This document shows positions 1-8,001 of a stretch of DNA of 64,000 bases, one piece after another. The translations under genes and the position numbers were made by a program. The DNA is from UBA964 sp037444685 (GTDB lineage Bacteria > Pseudomonadota > Gammaproteobacteria > Steroidobacterales > Steroidobacteraceae): the NCBI GenBank assembly GCA_037444685.1, contig JBBILX010000006.1, positions 124,001-188,000 on the forward strand, in the 5' to 3' direction. Position 1 is the first letter of the stretch; every line of letters begins with the position of its first letter. The notes below the pieces were generated by a model. That model saw only the letters and a list, made by a program, of their open reading frames with translations, was not told where the DNA came from and searched no databases.

Positions 1-438
1 TCGGGTTCGGCCGGCCCCGAGCGCCAGGCCTCGAAGTTTCGCTTCCTCGCCAGCTTCATGCCGTGGCTGCGCGCCTTGCGGCGCAGGCGTCGCGATTACG
101 TGCTCTGCGGCGACTGGAACATCGCGCACAAGCCGATCGACCTGCGCAACTGGAGATCCAACCAGAAGAACTCGGGCTTTCTGCCCGAGGAACGAGCCTG
201 GCTCGATGAGCTGTTCGACGACGTCGGTTACGTCGATGCTTTCCGCGAGGTCGATCCACGACCCGATCAGTACACGTGGTGGTCCAACCGTGGTCAGGCG
301 TGGGAGCGGAACGTGGGCTGGCGGATCGACTACCAGATCGTGTCACCGCGCCTGCGCGGCGCGGCGCGTGCCGCCGAGATCTACAAACGGCAGCGCTTCT
401 CGGACCACGCGCCGCTCGTCATGGACTTCGAGCTGTGA
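1..438 (+). CDS. xthA: Exodeoxyribonuclease III, C-terminal part
   Basis: Exonuclease III removes nucleotides 3' to 5' from duplex DNA and cleaves at AP sites in base-excision repair. The reading frame is open from base 1, so the N-terminus lies outside the window. About 145 codons remain. Visible family motifs are GDWNIAH (Asp and Asn of the active site), the aromatic WRIDYQI stretch, and the terminal SDHAPL box with the catalytic Asp-His pair. The stop codon overlaps the GTG start of the next gene, so the two are probably co-transcribed. Family assignment is secure; only the start is missing. Confidence 0.95.
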   Translation, partial: SGSAGPERQASKFRFLASFMPWLRALRRRRRDYVLCGDWNIAHKPIDLRNWRSNQKNSGFLPEERAWLDELFDDVGYVDAFREVDPRPDQYTWWSNRGQAWERNVGWRIDYQIVSPRLRGAARAAEIYKRQRFSDHAPLVMDFEL

Positions 439-1769
439 CCGGCGACACCGGGGAGGGCTGTGCCCCGGGCGGCCGCGGCCTGCGGGCGGCACTGCGCCCT
501 TACCTCGAGAGGGAGTCGCTGGCGGCCTTCTTCGTCGGTATCTCCTCTGGCTTCCCCTACGCGATGATCGGCGCAACGTTGACGACGCGCCTCGCCCAGG
601 ATGGCATCGACAAGCGCACGGTCACGGCCTTCACGCTCGCCTTCCTCGTCTACAACCTCAAGGTGTTCTGGGCATGGATCGTCGACGGTGTGCGGATTCC
701 GCTGCTCGGTCGGCTCGGTCAGCGCGTCTCCTGGCTGCTGCTGTCGGGTGCCGCCGTGATCGCAGCGGTGGTCAACCTCGCGCTCGTCGATCCGACCGCG
801 AGCATCGAGGCGACCGTCGTCGCGGCGGTGCTGGTCGGCATCGCCGGCGCCACCTACGACATCGTCATCGACGCGTATCGCATCGAGACCCTCAAGCCGT
901 ATCAGCTCGGGATCGGCTCGGGTATGTCGCAGTACGGCTGGCGCATCGGCTCGGCTGCCGCGGGCGCGCTCGCGCTGTTCATCGCCGCGCGGCAGGGCTG
1001 GGCGGTCGCATACATCGCCTGCGCGGCGTTCGCGCTGCCGGCGATGCTGACGGGGCTGATCGTCGGTGAGCCGGTGCGCCACATCGTCTCGATCGAGAAA
1101 CGGGGCCTCGCCGCGGTCTGGGAGTCGATCGTCGGACCGTTCGTGGAGTTCATGCGCCGCGCGGGCGCCTGGCTCGTGCTGCTGTTCGTGCTGGTGCACA
1201 AGATCGGCGACACCCTCGCCAACCTGACGTTCCGGCTGCTGTTCAACGACATGGGCTACAGCAACGACGAGATCGCGCTCTACGACGTGGCCTTCGGATT
1301 CTGGGCCTACCTCGCCGGCATCTTCGTCGGCGGCATCGTCTACGCCGGGCTCGGGCTCAAGCGTTCGGTCCTGCTCGCGCTCGTGCTGATGGGGGTCTCG
1401 AACCTGAGCTTCGCGCTGCTCGCCGCTGCGGGCCACAGCAACCTCGGCATGGCCGCGGCGATCGGTTTCGAGAACCTCGCGAGTGGCTATGGCGGCGTCG
1501 TCGTGGTGGCCTATTTCTCGGCGCTCTGCAACCTGCAGTTCACGGCAGCCCAGTACGCGCTGATCTCGGCGGCTGCGAGCGTCGTCGGTCGCGTCCTGAC
1601 CGGTGCGACGGCGGGCGGACTGATCGAGACCCTGGGCTACGTGAATTTCTATCTGCTCACGACCCTGCTGGCCTTGCCCGGAATACTGCTGTTCTGGTTC
1701 ATGATGCGCGTCGGGCTCGTCGATCGCGCACTCGGCACCGCAGGCGGCGGCGGGACCGAGGCGCGGTGA
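435..1769 (+). CDS. AmpG-like MFS transporter (muropeptide permease family)
   Basis: A 444-residue polytopic inner-membrane protein of the major facilitator superfamily, closest in pattern to AmpG. AmpG imports GlcNAc-anhydromuropeptides for cell-wall recycling. The start is GTG at 435, overlapping the TGA of exonuclease III as GTGA; a longer upstream open frame is only a shadow of that gene. The N-terminus ERESLAAFFVGISSGFPYAM is typical of AmpG/AmpG-like proteins, followed by about 12 hydrophobic segments. Its last codons overlap the GTG of the Rieske protein. No ampC or ampR is nearby, so the exact substrate is inferred. Confidence 0.82.
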   Translation: MTGDTGEGCAPGGRGLRAALRPYLERESLAAFFVGISSGFPYAMIGATLTTRLAQDGIDKRTVTAFTLAFLVYNLKVFWAWIVDGVRIPLLGRLGQRVSWLLLSGAAVIAAVVNLALVDPTASIEATVVAAVLVGIAGATYDIVIDAYRIETLKPYQLGIGSGMSQYGWRIGSAAAGALALFIAARQGWAVAYIACAAFALPAMLTGLIVGEPVRHIVSIEKRGLAAVWESIVGPFVEFMRRAGAWLVLLFVLVHKIGDTLANLTFRLLFNDMGYSNDEIALYDVAFGFWAYLAGIFVGGIVYAGLGLKRSVLLALVLMGVSNLSFALLAAAGHSNLGMAAAIGFENLASGYGGVVVVAYFSALCNLQFTAAQYALISAAASVVGRVLTGATAGGLIETLGYVNFYLLTTLLALPGILLFWFMMRVGLVDRALGTAGGGGTEAR

Positions 1770-2158
1770 GCCGGCTGATCGACACGGGACGCGTGCTCTG
1801 CACGCTCGCCGAACTGGGCGACGGCGGCTGCCGAGGTTTCACGCTGGGCAGTGGCGATTGGCCGCTGCGCGGCTTCGTGCTGAACTCACCAGCCGGAGCG
1901 CGGGCCTTCGTCAATCGGTGCCCGCATGCGGGCCACCGGCTCGACCTGCGGCCGCATCGATTCCTGACCGCCGACGGCAGCCTGATCGTCTGTGCCTCAC
2001 ATGGTGCGCTGTTCGAACGAGTCGGCGGGCTCTGTATCGCCGGGCCCTGCGCAGGACGACGGCTGATCGCGGTGCCGCTGCGCATCGAGGGGGGCTATGT
2101 GCTGCTGGCCGACGACGCCGATCCAGCTGCGCTCGCGGCGGCGGCCGAACGCGGCTGA
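1766..2158 (+). CDS. Rieske [2Fe-2S] domain protein
   Basis: A 130-residue soluble Rieske ferredoxin-type protein. The cluster-binding pairs are visible as C52-x-H54 (CPHAGH) and C76-x2-H79 (CASHG), 21 residues apart. There is no transmembrane anchor or oxygenase domain, so it is a small electron carrier or a stand-alone Rieske protein of the kind often found as a single gene in proteobacteria. The GTG start overlaps the TGA of the AmpG-like gene by four bases, which implies translational coupling. The partner enzyme is not evident in the window, though two Rieske oxygenases lie near 52-54 kb. Confidence 0.85.
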   Translation: MSRLIDTGRVLCTLAELGDGGCRGFTLGSGDWPLRGFVLNSPAGARAFVNRCPHAGHRLDLRPHRFLTADGSLIVCASHGALFERVGGLCIAGPCAGRRLIAVPLRIEGGYVLLADDADPAALAAAAERG

Positions 2159-2174
2159 GGCCGTGCGGGCGCCG

Positions 2175-2444
2175 TCAGCGCGCGTCGCGCCAGTCGCCCG
2201 GCGCTTCGTCCTCGGCATCCATGTCGACGGAACCGCTCCAGTCCTCCGGGGCGGCGGCCGACTCTATCTCGTGGTCGTACCACTGCGCTGCCCAGTCCTC
2301 GGCCTCGATCTCCTCGACGGTGCCGTCGAAATACTGAATCTCGATCGTGCCTTCGTCCTCGTCGACGGCGACCACCTCGAAAAGGTCGCCGCCCGTGAAT
2401 CGGTACCATTCGCCGACGCTCGGCGTGGGCTGTGCTGCAGCCAT
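2175..2444 (-). CDS. DUF6763-like small acidic protein
   Basis: An 89-residue, strongly acidic cytosolic protein. The core (VGEWYR, FEVVAVDEDEGTIEIQYFDG, then EDW) matches my memory of the DUF6763 family, short proteins of gammaproteobacteria with an SH3-like look and no known function. The start ATG at 2444 is preceded by GAGGGGG, a good Shine-Dalgarno at 5 bases. The gene is convergent with the Rieske gene and divergent from marC, whose control region begins just upstream. Function unknown. Confidence 0.8.
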   Translation of the reverse strand: MAAAQPTPSVGEWYRFTGGDLFEVVAVDEDEGTIEIQYFDGTVEEIEAEDWAAQWYDHEIESAAAPEDWSGSVDMDAEDEAPGDWRDAR

Positions 2445-2476
2445 GGAGACCCCCTCGCTGGCCTGGTCGCTACTGT

Positions 2477-2505
2477 TATGCTGTACCGCCCTCGAGTATT
2501 CGAGG
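2477..2505 (+). promoter_or_regulatory. Putative marC promoter and 5' leader hairpin
   Basis: TATGCT at 2477-2482 is a plausible -10 element. It is followed by a perfect inverted repeat, CCTCGA (2490-2495), loop GTAT, TCGAGG (2500-2505). If transcription starts about 7 bases after the -10, the hairpin sits at the very 5' end of the marC mRNA. The rest of the leader to 2571 contains a T6 run (2550-2555). Role unknown; it could stabilise the transcript or be an operator. Confidence 0.4.
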
Positions 2506-2571
2506 CCGACGCTTCATGCTGCGCCCCGCAGCCCGCGCTTTCAAGTCGGTTTTTTCCACAGGGCGGTGACG

Positions 2572-3204
2572 ATGATCGAGCCGTGGCTCAAGTTCTTCGT
2601 GGTGTTCTTCGTGGTCGTCGAGCCGGTCTCGCTCGTGCCGCTGTTCGCGGGGCTCACACAGGGCGCAAGCACCGCCCATCGACGCCGCATGGCGGTCAAG
2701 GCCGTGCTCGTGGCGGGCGGGATCGTCGTGCTGTTCGCGCTGTCGGGGGCCGCCTTCCTCGGCGTCATGGGCATCAGCATCGATGCGTTCCGCATATTCG
2801 GCGGACTGCTGCTGTTCCTGGTCGCGCTCGAGATGGTGTTCGCGCGCGAGTCCGGCACGCGGACGACCAGCAGCGAACAGGAGGAGAGCAGGCGCCGTGA
2901 CGATATCTCGGTATTCCCGCTCGCTTTCCCGTTCCTCGCCGGGCCCGGTGCGCTGACGACCATCCTGCTCTGGTTCGGTCCGGTCTCGCCGATGCAACAG
3001 CCAGTCCTGTTCGCCGGGTTGCTCGCGGGCGCCGCGGCCGTGCTCGCCATCTCGCTGGTGATGATGCTCCCCGCCGAGCGCTTGATGGGCGTGCTCGGAG
3101 TCACGGGCGCGAACGTCGCCAACCGCCTGCTCGGCGTCGTGCTCGGCGCGCTGGCCGTGCAGTTCGTCATCGACGGCCTGCGCGCGGCCTTCGGGACGTC
3201 CTGA
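2572..3204 (+). CDS. MarC family integral membrane protein
   Basis: A 210-residue inner-membrane protein with about six hydrophobic segments, of the MarC/UPF0056 family. Its transport role is not established. The start at ATG 2572 (MIEPWLKFFVVFF) matches the family's usual beginning and length; an in-frame upstream extension runs through the leader and has no support. The family signature is visible as the FVVVEPVSLVPLF stretch in helix 1 and the PLAFPFLAGPGALTT stretch after the polar loop at about residue 120. It ends 30 bases before the convergent trmB stop. Confidence 0.88.
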   Translation: MIEPWLKFFVVFFVVVEPVSLVPLFAGLTQGASTAHRRRMAVKAVLVAGGIVVLFALSGAAFLGVMGISIDAFRIFGGLLLFLVALEMVFARESGTRTTSSEQEESRRRDDISVFPLAFPFLAGPGALTTILLWFGPVSPMQQPVLFAGLLAGAAAVLAISLVMMLPAERLMGVLGVTGANVANRLLGVVLGALAVQFVIDGLRAAFGTS

Positions 3205-3234
3205 GCCCTGCGACGCCGCGCCGGGCCAGCCGGC

Positions 3235-3927
3235 TCAGCGACGCCGGTAGCGCAGATCCCAGACGCCGTGCCCGAGTCGCTCGCCGCGCCGCTCGAAGCG
3301 CGTCGGCAAGCGCCATGGCGGACGGGGCGCGAAGCCTCCGCCGGGCGCCTCGTTCGCAAATTCCGGGCTCGCCTCCAGCACTTCGAGCATCTGCTCGGCG
3401 TACGGCTGCCAGTCGGTCGCAAGGTGCAGGTGGCCGCCGTGCCGCAGCCTGCCCGCCAGCAGCGCCACGAACGGCGGCTGGATCAGCCGGCGCTTGTGGT
3501 GCCGCTTCTTGTGCCACGGGTCCGCGAACAGGACCAGTACCTCATCGAGGCTCGCGGGCGCGAGGTGATGCTCGAGCACCTCTACTGCATCGTGGCAGAT
3601 CACGCGCAGATTGGTCAGCGCCTGCCGCTCCGCGAGCCGCAGCAGGTGGCCGATGCCTGGACGGTGCACCTCGATACCGAGGTGATCGCGCTCCGGATGC
3701 GCAGCGGCGAGGGCGGCCAGGGTTTCGCCGTTGCCGAAGCCGATCTCGAGCACTCGCGGCGCCGACCGGCCGAAGGCGGCATCCAGATCGAGCAGGCTGG
3801 CCGGTGTGCTGGTCGCCGGCAGGTCGAGACCGTAACGCGGCCACAGCCGCTCGAGCGCCAGCCGCTGCGCATCGGTCATCCGGCCGGCGCGCACGACGAA
3901 GCTGCGAATGCGGCGGGGCGCAGACAT
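3235..3927 (-). CDS. trmB: tRNA (guanine-N7-)-methyltransferase TrmB
   Basis: A 230-residue enzyme that methylates N7 of G46 in the variable loop of tRNAs using S-adenosylmethionine. The SAM-binding motif I is EIGFGNG at about residue 61. The family hallmark PWHKKRHHKRR-type box is near residue 137, and the C-terminal TxFExRG element (TRFERRGERLGHGVWDLRY) is intact. The length is normal. It begins 24 bases after the stop of the Anbu gene on the same strand, so it may be the last gene of that transcript. No -10-like hexamer lies next to its start. Confidence 0.95.
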   Translation of the reverse strand: MSAPRRIRSFVVRAGRMTDAQRLALERLWPRYGLDLPATSTPASLLDLDAAFGRSAPRVLEIGFGNGETLAALAAAHPERDHLGIEVHRPGIGHLLRLAERQALTNLRVICHDAVEVLEHHLAPASLDEVLVLFADPWHKKRHHKRRLIQPPFVALLAGRLRHGGHLHLATDWQPYAEQMLEVLEASPEFANEAPGGGFAPRPPWRLPTRFERRGERLGHGVWDLRYRRR

Positions 3928-3951
3928 CCGGGCGATGACCAGGGTTCCGCG

Positions 3952-4695
3952 TCAGCGCGTCAGCCCTAGCCAGTCGGGTTCGGGCAGCGCCGTGAAGGCG
4001 TGCCGCAGCGCGTCGCTCCAGAGGCCGCGGATGCTCTGGAAGTAGGGATTGTCCGCGTCGATGCTGACGTGGCGGGCAACGCTGAACTGGTCGCGGCGCA
4101 CGACCACGAGGTCGAGCGGCGGACCGACCGACAGATTCGAACGGATCGTCGAGTCCATCGACACGAGCGCGCATTTGACCGCCTCGTTGATGCTGCTGCT
4201 GCGGCGTATCACGCGGTCGATGATCGGCTTGCCATACTTCGACTCGCCGATCTGGAAGTAGGTCGTGTCCGGCGTGGCCTCGATGAAGTTGCCGGCCGCG
4301 TAGATCGAGAACAGGCGCGGCGCCTCGCCGCGGATCTGTCCGCCGAAGGTCAGCGCGGCATTGAAGTCGATGCTGAACTCGCGGAGCGCACCGGCATCGC
4401 GGCGGTGCACCTCGCGCAGCGCGTCGCCGACGCAGCGCGCCGCCTCGAACAGGTTCGGCGCGTTGAGCAGGTGCGGCGAGTCGCCTGCCGCGTCGATTCG
4501 TTCGCGCAGGATGCTCGTCACCGACTGCGAGACCGCGAGATTGCCCGAGGTCTGCATGACCAGCACGCGCTCGCCGGGGCGCTCGAACACGACGGTCTTG
4601 CGGAACGTGCTGATCATGTCGACGCCGGCATTCGTGCGCGAGTCGGACAGGAAAACGAGCCCGGTGTCGAGCAGCATGGCGACGCAGTAGGTCAT
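3952..4695 (-). CDS. Anbu-type proteasome-like peptidase (family T1)
   Basis: A 247-residue protein of the Anbu (ancestral beta subunit) proteasome/HslV-like family. The sequence begins Met-Thr-Tyr-Cys-Val, so removal of Met1 would expose the predicted nucleophile Thr2. This is followed by a beta-subunit-like core with LSDSRTNAG and the FRKTV segment. Anbu proteins form helical or ring-like assemblies whose substrate is uncertain. The gene follows ATP-grasp, alpha-E and transglutaminase-like genes, the standard Anbu neighbourhood. The 39-base gap before it carries TAACAT 6 bases from the ATG and no Shine-Dalgarno, suggesting an internal leaderless promoter. Confidence 0.9.
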   Translation of the reverse strand: MTYCVAMLLDTGLVFLSDSRTNAGVDMISTFRKTVVFERPGERVLVMQTSGNLAVSQSVTSILRERIDAAGDSPHLLNAPNLFEAARCVGDALREVHRRDAGALREFSIDFNAALTFGGQIRGEAPRLFSIYAAGNFIEATPDTTYFQIGESKYGKPIIDRVIRRSSSINEAVKCALVSMDSTIRSNLSVGPPLDLVVVRRDQFSVARHVSIDADNPYFQSIRGLWSDALRHAFTALPEPDWLGLTR

Positions 4696-4701
4696 GCGCG
4701 C

Positions 4702-4707
4702 ATGTTA
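4702..4707 (-). promoter_or_regulatory. -10-like hexamer TAACAT for the Anbu gene
   Basis: TAACAT ends 6 bases before the ATG at 4695. There is no Shine-Dalgarno between them. A transcript starting 6-7 bases downstream would begin at or next to the ATG. Confidence 0.4.
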
Positions 4708-4734
4708 GAGGCTTGCGCGTGCGCGTGCACGCCG

Positions 4735-5553
4735 TCACTGTCCGGTGACGCAGATCCTGACGCGCACTTCGAGTTGCTCGGCGCCGCCGCCGCGGCGCAC
4801 GCCGCGTACCGGTGCGGCGTCGAGATAGTCGCGGCCGACCGCAAGCCGGCAGTAGCGGCCGTCCACGGCGCGCTGGTGCGTGACGTCGAGCGAGTGCCAG
4901 CCGGCATCCTCGCCGAGCCAGGCATCCACCCACGCGTGACTTGCGACTTCGTGCTCGTGACCCGAATCGAGGTAGCCGCTGACGTAGCGGGCCGGCATGC
5001 CGAGCAGCCGACAGCAGGCGAGGAAGACGTGGGCCTGATCCTGGCAGACGCCTTCGCCGCGCGCGAGCGAGGTCGCGGCAGTGTCGGCGACCGTCGTCGC
5101 ACCGGGCCGGTAGCGGACCGCTTCGCAGACCGACGCCGCGAGCTCCAGCAGCGCGGTGCGGATCGCCGCCGGATCCGCGCCGTCAGGGCGCACCGTACGC
5201 GCGTGGCGGCGCGCGAGCGCGTCCAGAGCCGGATCCGGCGCAGTCAGCGCAGTCGCCGCACGATATACGAACGGCGAGAGCAGGCCGCGCTCGGGCAGCG
5301 GCGCGGAGCCGCGGACGTCGAGGCTGCCCGAGACCACGAGACGGATCTGCTCGTGCGGTTCGTCGATCGTCAACAGGTGCGTGACGTTGCCGAAGGCGTC
5401 GAGGCGCTCCGTGCGACGCCCCGGCGTGTTCAGTTCCCAGCGCAGGACGCGCGGCTGCTCCTCGCTTCGTGGCGTGAGTTTCAGCAGCTGCACGCTGTGC
5501 CGCGCCGGCGCGGCGTAGCGGTAGAGCGTCTCGTGGCGGACCAGCAGCGGCAT
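4735..5553 (-). CDS. Transglutaminase-like cysteine protease family protein
   Basis: A 272-residue cytosolic protein with an N-terminal bacterial transglutaminase-like beta domain (residues 1-85, starting MPLLVRHETLYRY) and a transglutaminase core. The catalytic triad is visible: C170 in GEGVCQDQAH, H206 in ASHAWVD and D223 in SLDVTHQ. The start at 5553 fits the family and lies 16 bases after the alpha-E stop; the frame stays open upstream but that segment is the alpha-E coding region. In the Anbu locus these proteins are thought to act as peptidases or amidohydrolases on a peptide made by the ATP-grasp enzyme. That role is inferred from published genome-context work, not from this sequence. 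Confidence 0.92.
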   Translation of the reverse strand: MPLLVRHETLYRYAAPARHSVQLLKLTPRSEEQPRVLRWELNTPGRRTERLDAFGNVTHLLTIDEPHEQIRLVVSGSLDVRGSAPLPERGLLSPFVYRAATALTAPDPALDALARRHARTVRPDGADPAAIRTALLELAASVCEAVRYRPGATTVADTAATSLARGEGVCQDQAHVFLACCRLLGMPARYVSGYLDSGHEHEVASHAWVDAWLGEDAGWHSLDVTHQRAVDGRYCRLAVGRDYLDAAPVRGVRRGGGAEQLEVRVRICVTGQ

Positions 5554-5569
5554 GCAGGTCAGACGCGGC

Positions 5570-6502
5570 TCAGAATCCCGGCACGAGGAAGTCGCGCGAG
5601 ATCCCATCCGCGATCTCGTTCAGACGACGCTGACAGCGATCGAGATACTCGGCAACGCCTCCGGCGCAGAGTTCGTCGAGCCGGCCGAAGCGCAGCTGCG
5701 CCTGCAGTTCGCCGGTGCGCCGCTCGGTCTCGCGCGACTGGGCGTTGCGCACCGAGACGAGGTGCCCGTAGAGATCAGTCAGGCAGCGGAGCACGCTGCG
5801 GGGCATGCTCTCGTTGAGCAGCAGCAGCTCGGTGACCTGCCGCGGCGCGACGTTGTCGCGATAGACCTTGCGATAGACCTCGAAAGCCGACAGCGCGCGC
5901 AGCAGCACGGCCCATTCCGAGGCCGCGGCCGCCGCGGGCTCACCCGGATCGAGCTCGCGCCAGCGGGCCTCGAGGATACGCGTGGTCGCGTCGGCGCGCT
6001 CGAGGAAAGTGCCTATCCTCGAGAACGCATAGGCTTCGTCGCGCAGCATCGTGCCGACGATCACGCCTCGGGTCAGGTGGGCCCGATACTTGACCCATTC
6101 TACGAATTCGCCGATCGGCGGCGTCGTCGCCGCGCGGCCGAAGCCGCGCGCTTCGAGCCAAGTCGAGTTGATCGTCTCCCAGACCTCCGATGGCATCGTG
6201 CCGCGCACCGCGCGGGCGTTTTCGCGCGCGCTGCGCAGGCTGGCGAGGATGCTGCCGCGATGCTCGAGGTCGAAGGCGAGGAAGTGGACGGCCGCCTGCG
6301 GAGATACTTCGCCGTGCCGCTGCTCGTAGGTCTCGCGCATGCCGAGCGAGGTCAGCGTCGCCGCCCAGCCGCGGCGCACGGCCTCGACAGGCCGGGGCAG
6401 CAGCGACAGCCGGTAGTGCGCGTCGAGCATGCGCGCGAGGTTCTCGGTGCGCTCGTGGTAGCGCGACATCCAGTACAGGTGATCGGCGGTGCGGCTCAGC
6501 AT
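5570..6502 (-). CDS. Alpha-E domain protein
   Basis: A 310-residue all-alpha protein of the alpha-E (formerly DUF403) family. The N-terminus MLSRTADHLYWMSRYHERTEN and the later SRIGTFLERAD segment are characteristic. No catalytic motif is known. Alpha-E proteins are almost always encoded with circularly permuted ATP-grasp and transglutaminase-like proteins, and a partner role in peptide-bond chemistry is presumed. It starts 3 bases after the ATP-grasp stop, so the two are co-transcribed and probably translationally coupled. Confidence 0.93.
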   Translation of the reverse strand: MLSRTADHLYWMSRYHERTENLARMLDAHYRLSLLPRPVEAVRRGWAATLTSLGMRETYEQRHGEVSPQAAVHFLAFDLEHRGSILASLRSARENARAVRGTMPSEVWETINSTWLEARGFGRAATTPPIGEFVEWVKYRAHLTRGVIVGTMLRDEAYAFSRIGTFLERADATTRILEARWRELDPGEPAAAAASEWAVLLRALSAFEVYRKVYRDNVAPRQVTELLLLNESMPRSVLRCLTDLYGHLVSVRNAQSRETERRTGELQAQLRFGRLDELCAGGVAEYLDRCQRRLNEIADGISRDFLVPGF

Positions 6503-6505
6503 GCC

Positions 6506-7921
6506 TCAGGCTCCGAGCACCCAGGTGTCCTTGGTGCCGCCGCCCTGCGAAGAGTTGACGACCAGCGATCCCTCGCGAAGTGCGACACGCGTCAGACCGC
6601 CCGGCACGATCGTCACGTCGCGGCCCGACAGCACGAAGGGGCGCAGATCGATGTGGCGCGGCGCGAGACCGCCTTCAACGAAGGTCGGCGCGGTCGACAG
6701 GGCGAGCGTGGGTTGGGCGATGTAGCGCTCGGGGTGCGCGCGGATGCGCTCGCGGAACGCTTCGATCTCAGCGCGCGTCGCGGCCGGGCCGATGAGCATG
6801 CCGTAGCCGCCCGCACCGTGCACTTCCTTGACGACGAGCTCATCGAGGCGTCGGAGCACGTACTCGAGGTCGGCCGGATCGCGCAGGATCCAGGTCGGCA
6901 CGTTGGCGAGACGAGGCTCCTCGCCGAGATAGAAGCGGATCATTTCCGGCACGTAGGGATAGATCGACTTGTCGTCGGCAATGCCGGTGCCGATCGCGTT
7001 GCAGATCGTTACGCGTCCGCAGCGGTAGGCCGTGAGCAGACCCGGCACGCCGAGCATCGAATCGGGACGGAACGCGAGCGGATCGAGGAAGTCGTCGTCG
7101 ATGCGCCGGTAGATCACGTCGACGCGCTGCGGCCCGCGCGTCGTGCGCATGTAGACCACCTCGTCGCGGACGAACAGGTCCTGCCCCTCGACGAGTTCGA
7201 TGCCCATCTGCTGCGCGAGGAAGGCGTGCTCGAAGTACGCGCTGTTGTAGGCGCCAGGGGTCAACAGCACGACCGTCGGGTCCGTGATGCCCGCCGGCGC
7301 GACGCTGCGCAGGTTCTCGAGCAGTACGTCCGGATAGTGCTCGACGGGCTGCACCGCATGCAGCGCGAACAGCTCCGGGAAGAGACGCATCATCATCCGC
7401 CGGTTCTCGAGCATGTACGAGACACCGGACGGCACCCGCAGGTTGTCCTCGAGCACGTAGAACCGCCCGTCGTCGGCGCGCACGATGTCGATGCCGGCGA
7501 TGTGCGCGTAGATACCGCCCGGCACGTCGATGCCCTGCATCTCGGGCCGGTACTGGGCGTTGCCGAGCACGGGCTCGGCAGGCAGGCGGCCGGCCCGCAG
7601 GATCTCCTGGTCGTGATAGACGTCGGCCAGGAAGGCATTGAGCGCCCGCACGCGCTGGCGCAGCCCTGCCTCGAGCTCCGCCCACTCGTGCACCGGCAGC
7701 ATGCGCGGGACGAGGTCGAAGGGGATCAGGCGCTCGGTGCCCTCGTTCTCGCCGTAGACCGCGAACGTGATGCCGAGGCGATGGAACAGGGCGTCGGCCT
7801 CGGCGCGCTTCTGCGCGATCCGCTCTGATGGCTGCGTCGCGAGCCACTCACCGTAACTGCGGCAGTGCGGCCGCACGGCGCCGCCGGCGTCTAGCATCTC
7901 GTCGTAAGGCCGGGTGCGCAT
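6506..7921 (-). CDS. Circularly permuted ATP-grasp type 2 protein
   Basis: A 471-residue protein of the circularly permuted ATP-grasp family (DUF404/DUF407 proteins), likely an ATP-dependent carboxylate-amine ligase forming a small peptide. The start at 7921 gives MRTRPYDEMLDAGG, the conserved family N-terminus (DEM.D), and discards an unsupported 39-residue extension. Motifs include FAVYGENEGTER, FYVLEDNLRVPSGVSY (a nucleotide/metal-binding segment) and the terminal SSQGGGTKDTWVL, also conserved. It is the first gene of the operon and has TAGGAT 7 bases before the ATG. Confidence 0.93.
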   Translation of the reverse strand: MRTRPYDEMLDAGGAVRPHCRSYGEWLATQPSERIAQKRAEADALFHRLGITFAVYGENEGTERLIPFDLVPRMLPVHEWAELEAGLRQRVRALNAFLADVYHDQEILRAGRLPAEPVLGNAQYRPEMQGIDVPGGIYAHIAGIDIVRADDGRFYVLEDNLRVPSGVSYMLENRRMMMRLFPELFALHAVQPVEHYPDVLLENLRSVAPAGITDPTVVLLTPGAYNSAYFEHAFLAQQMGIELVEGQDLFVRDEVVYMRTTRGPQRVDVIYRRIDDDFLDPLAFRPDSMLGVPGLLTAYRCGRVTICNAIGTGIADDKSIYPYVPEMIRFYLGEEPRLANVPTWILRDPADLEYVLRRLDELVVKEVHGAGGYGMLIGPAATRAEIEAFRERIRAHPERYIAQPTLALSTAPTFVEGGLAPRHIDLRPFVLSGRDVTIVPGGLTRVALREGSLVVNSSQGGGTKDTWVLGA

Positions 7922-7928
7922 CGGGCGA

Positions 7929-7934
7929 ATCCTA
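7929..7934 (-). promoter_or_regulatory. -10-like hexamer TAGGAT for the ATP-grasp/Anbu operon
   Basis: TAGGAT lies 7 bases before the ATG at 7921, with no Shine-Dalgarno in between. This is consistent with a leaderless transcript for the whole operon. It lies in the 80-base divergent gap shared with the alkB-like gene. Confidence 0.4.
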
Positions 7935-8001
7935 GCGGCTTTTGCAGCCGGCGGAGCGGCTGCGCGGGAGCGGTGCAGCAGCGCTGCCGGGACGTTCCGC
8001 G

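Noticed and set aside
4000..7828. Long plus-strand frames opposite the Anbu operon
   Set aside because: They have the Arg/Gln/His/Ala-rich composition typical of antisense frames in GC-rich DNA and no recognisable motifs.
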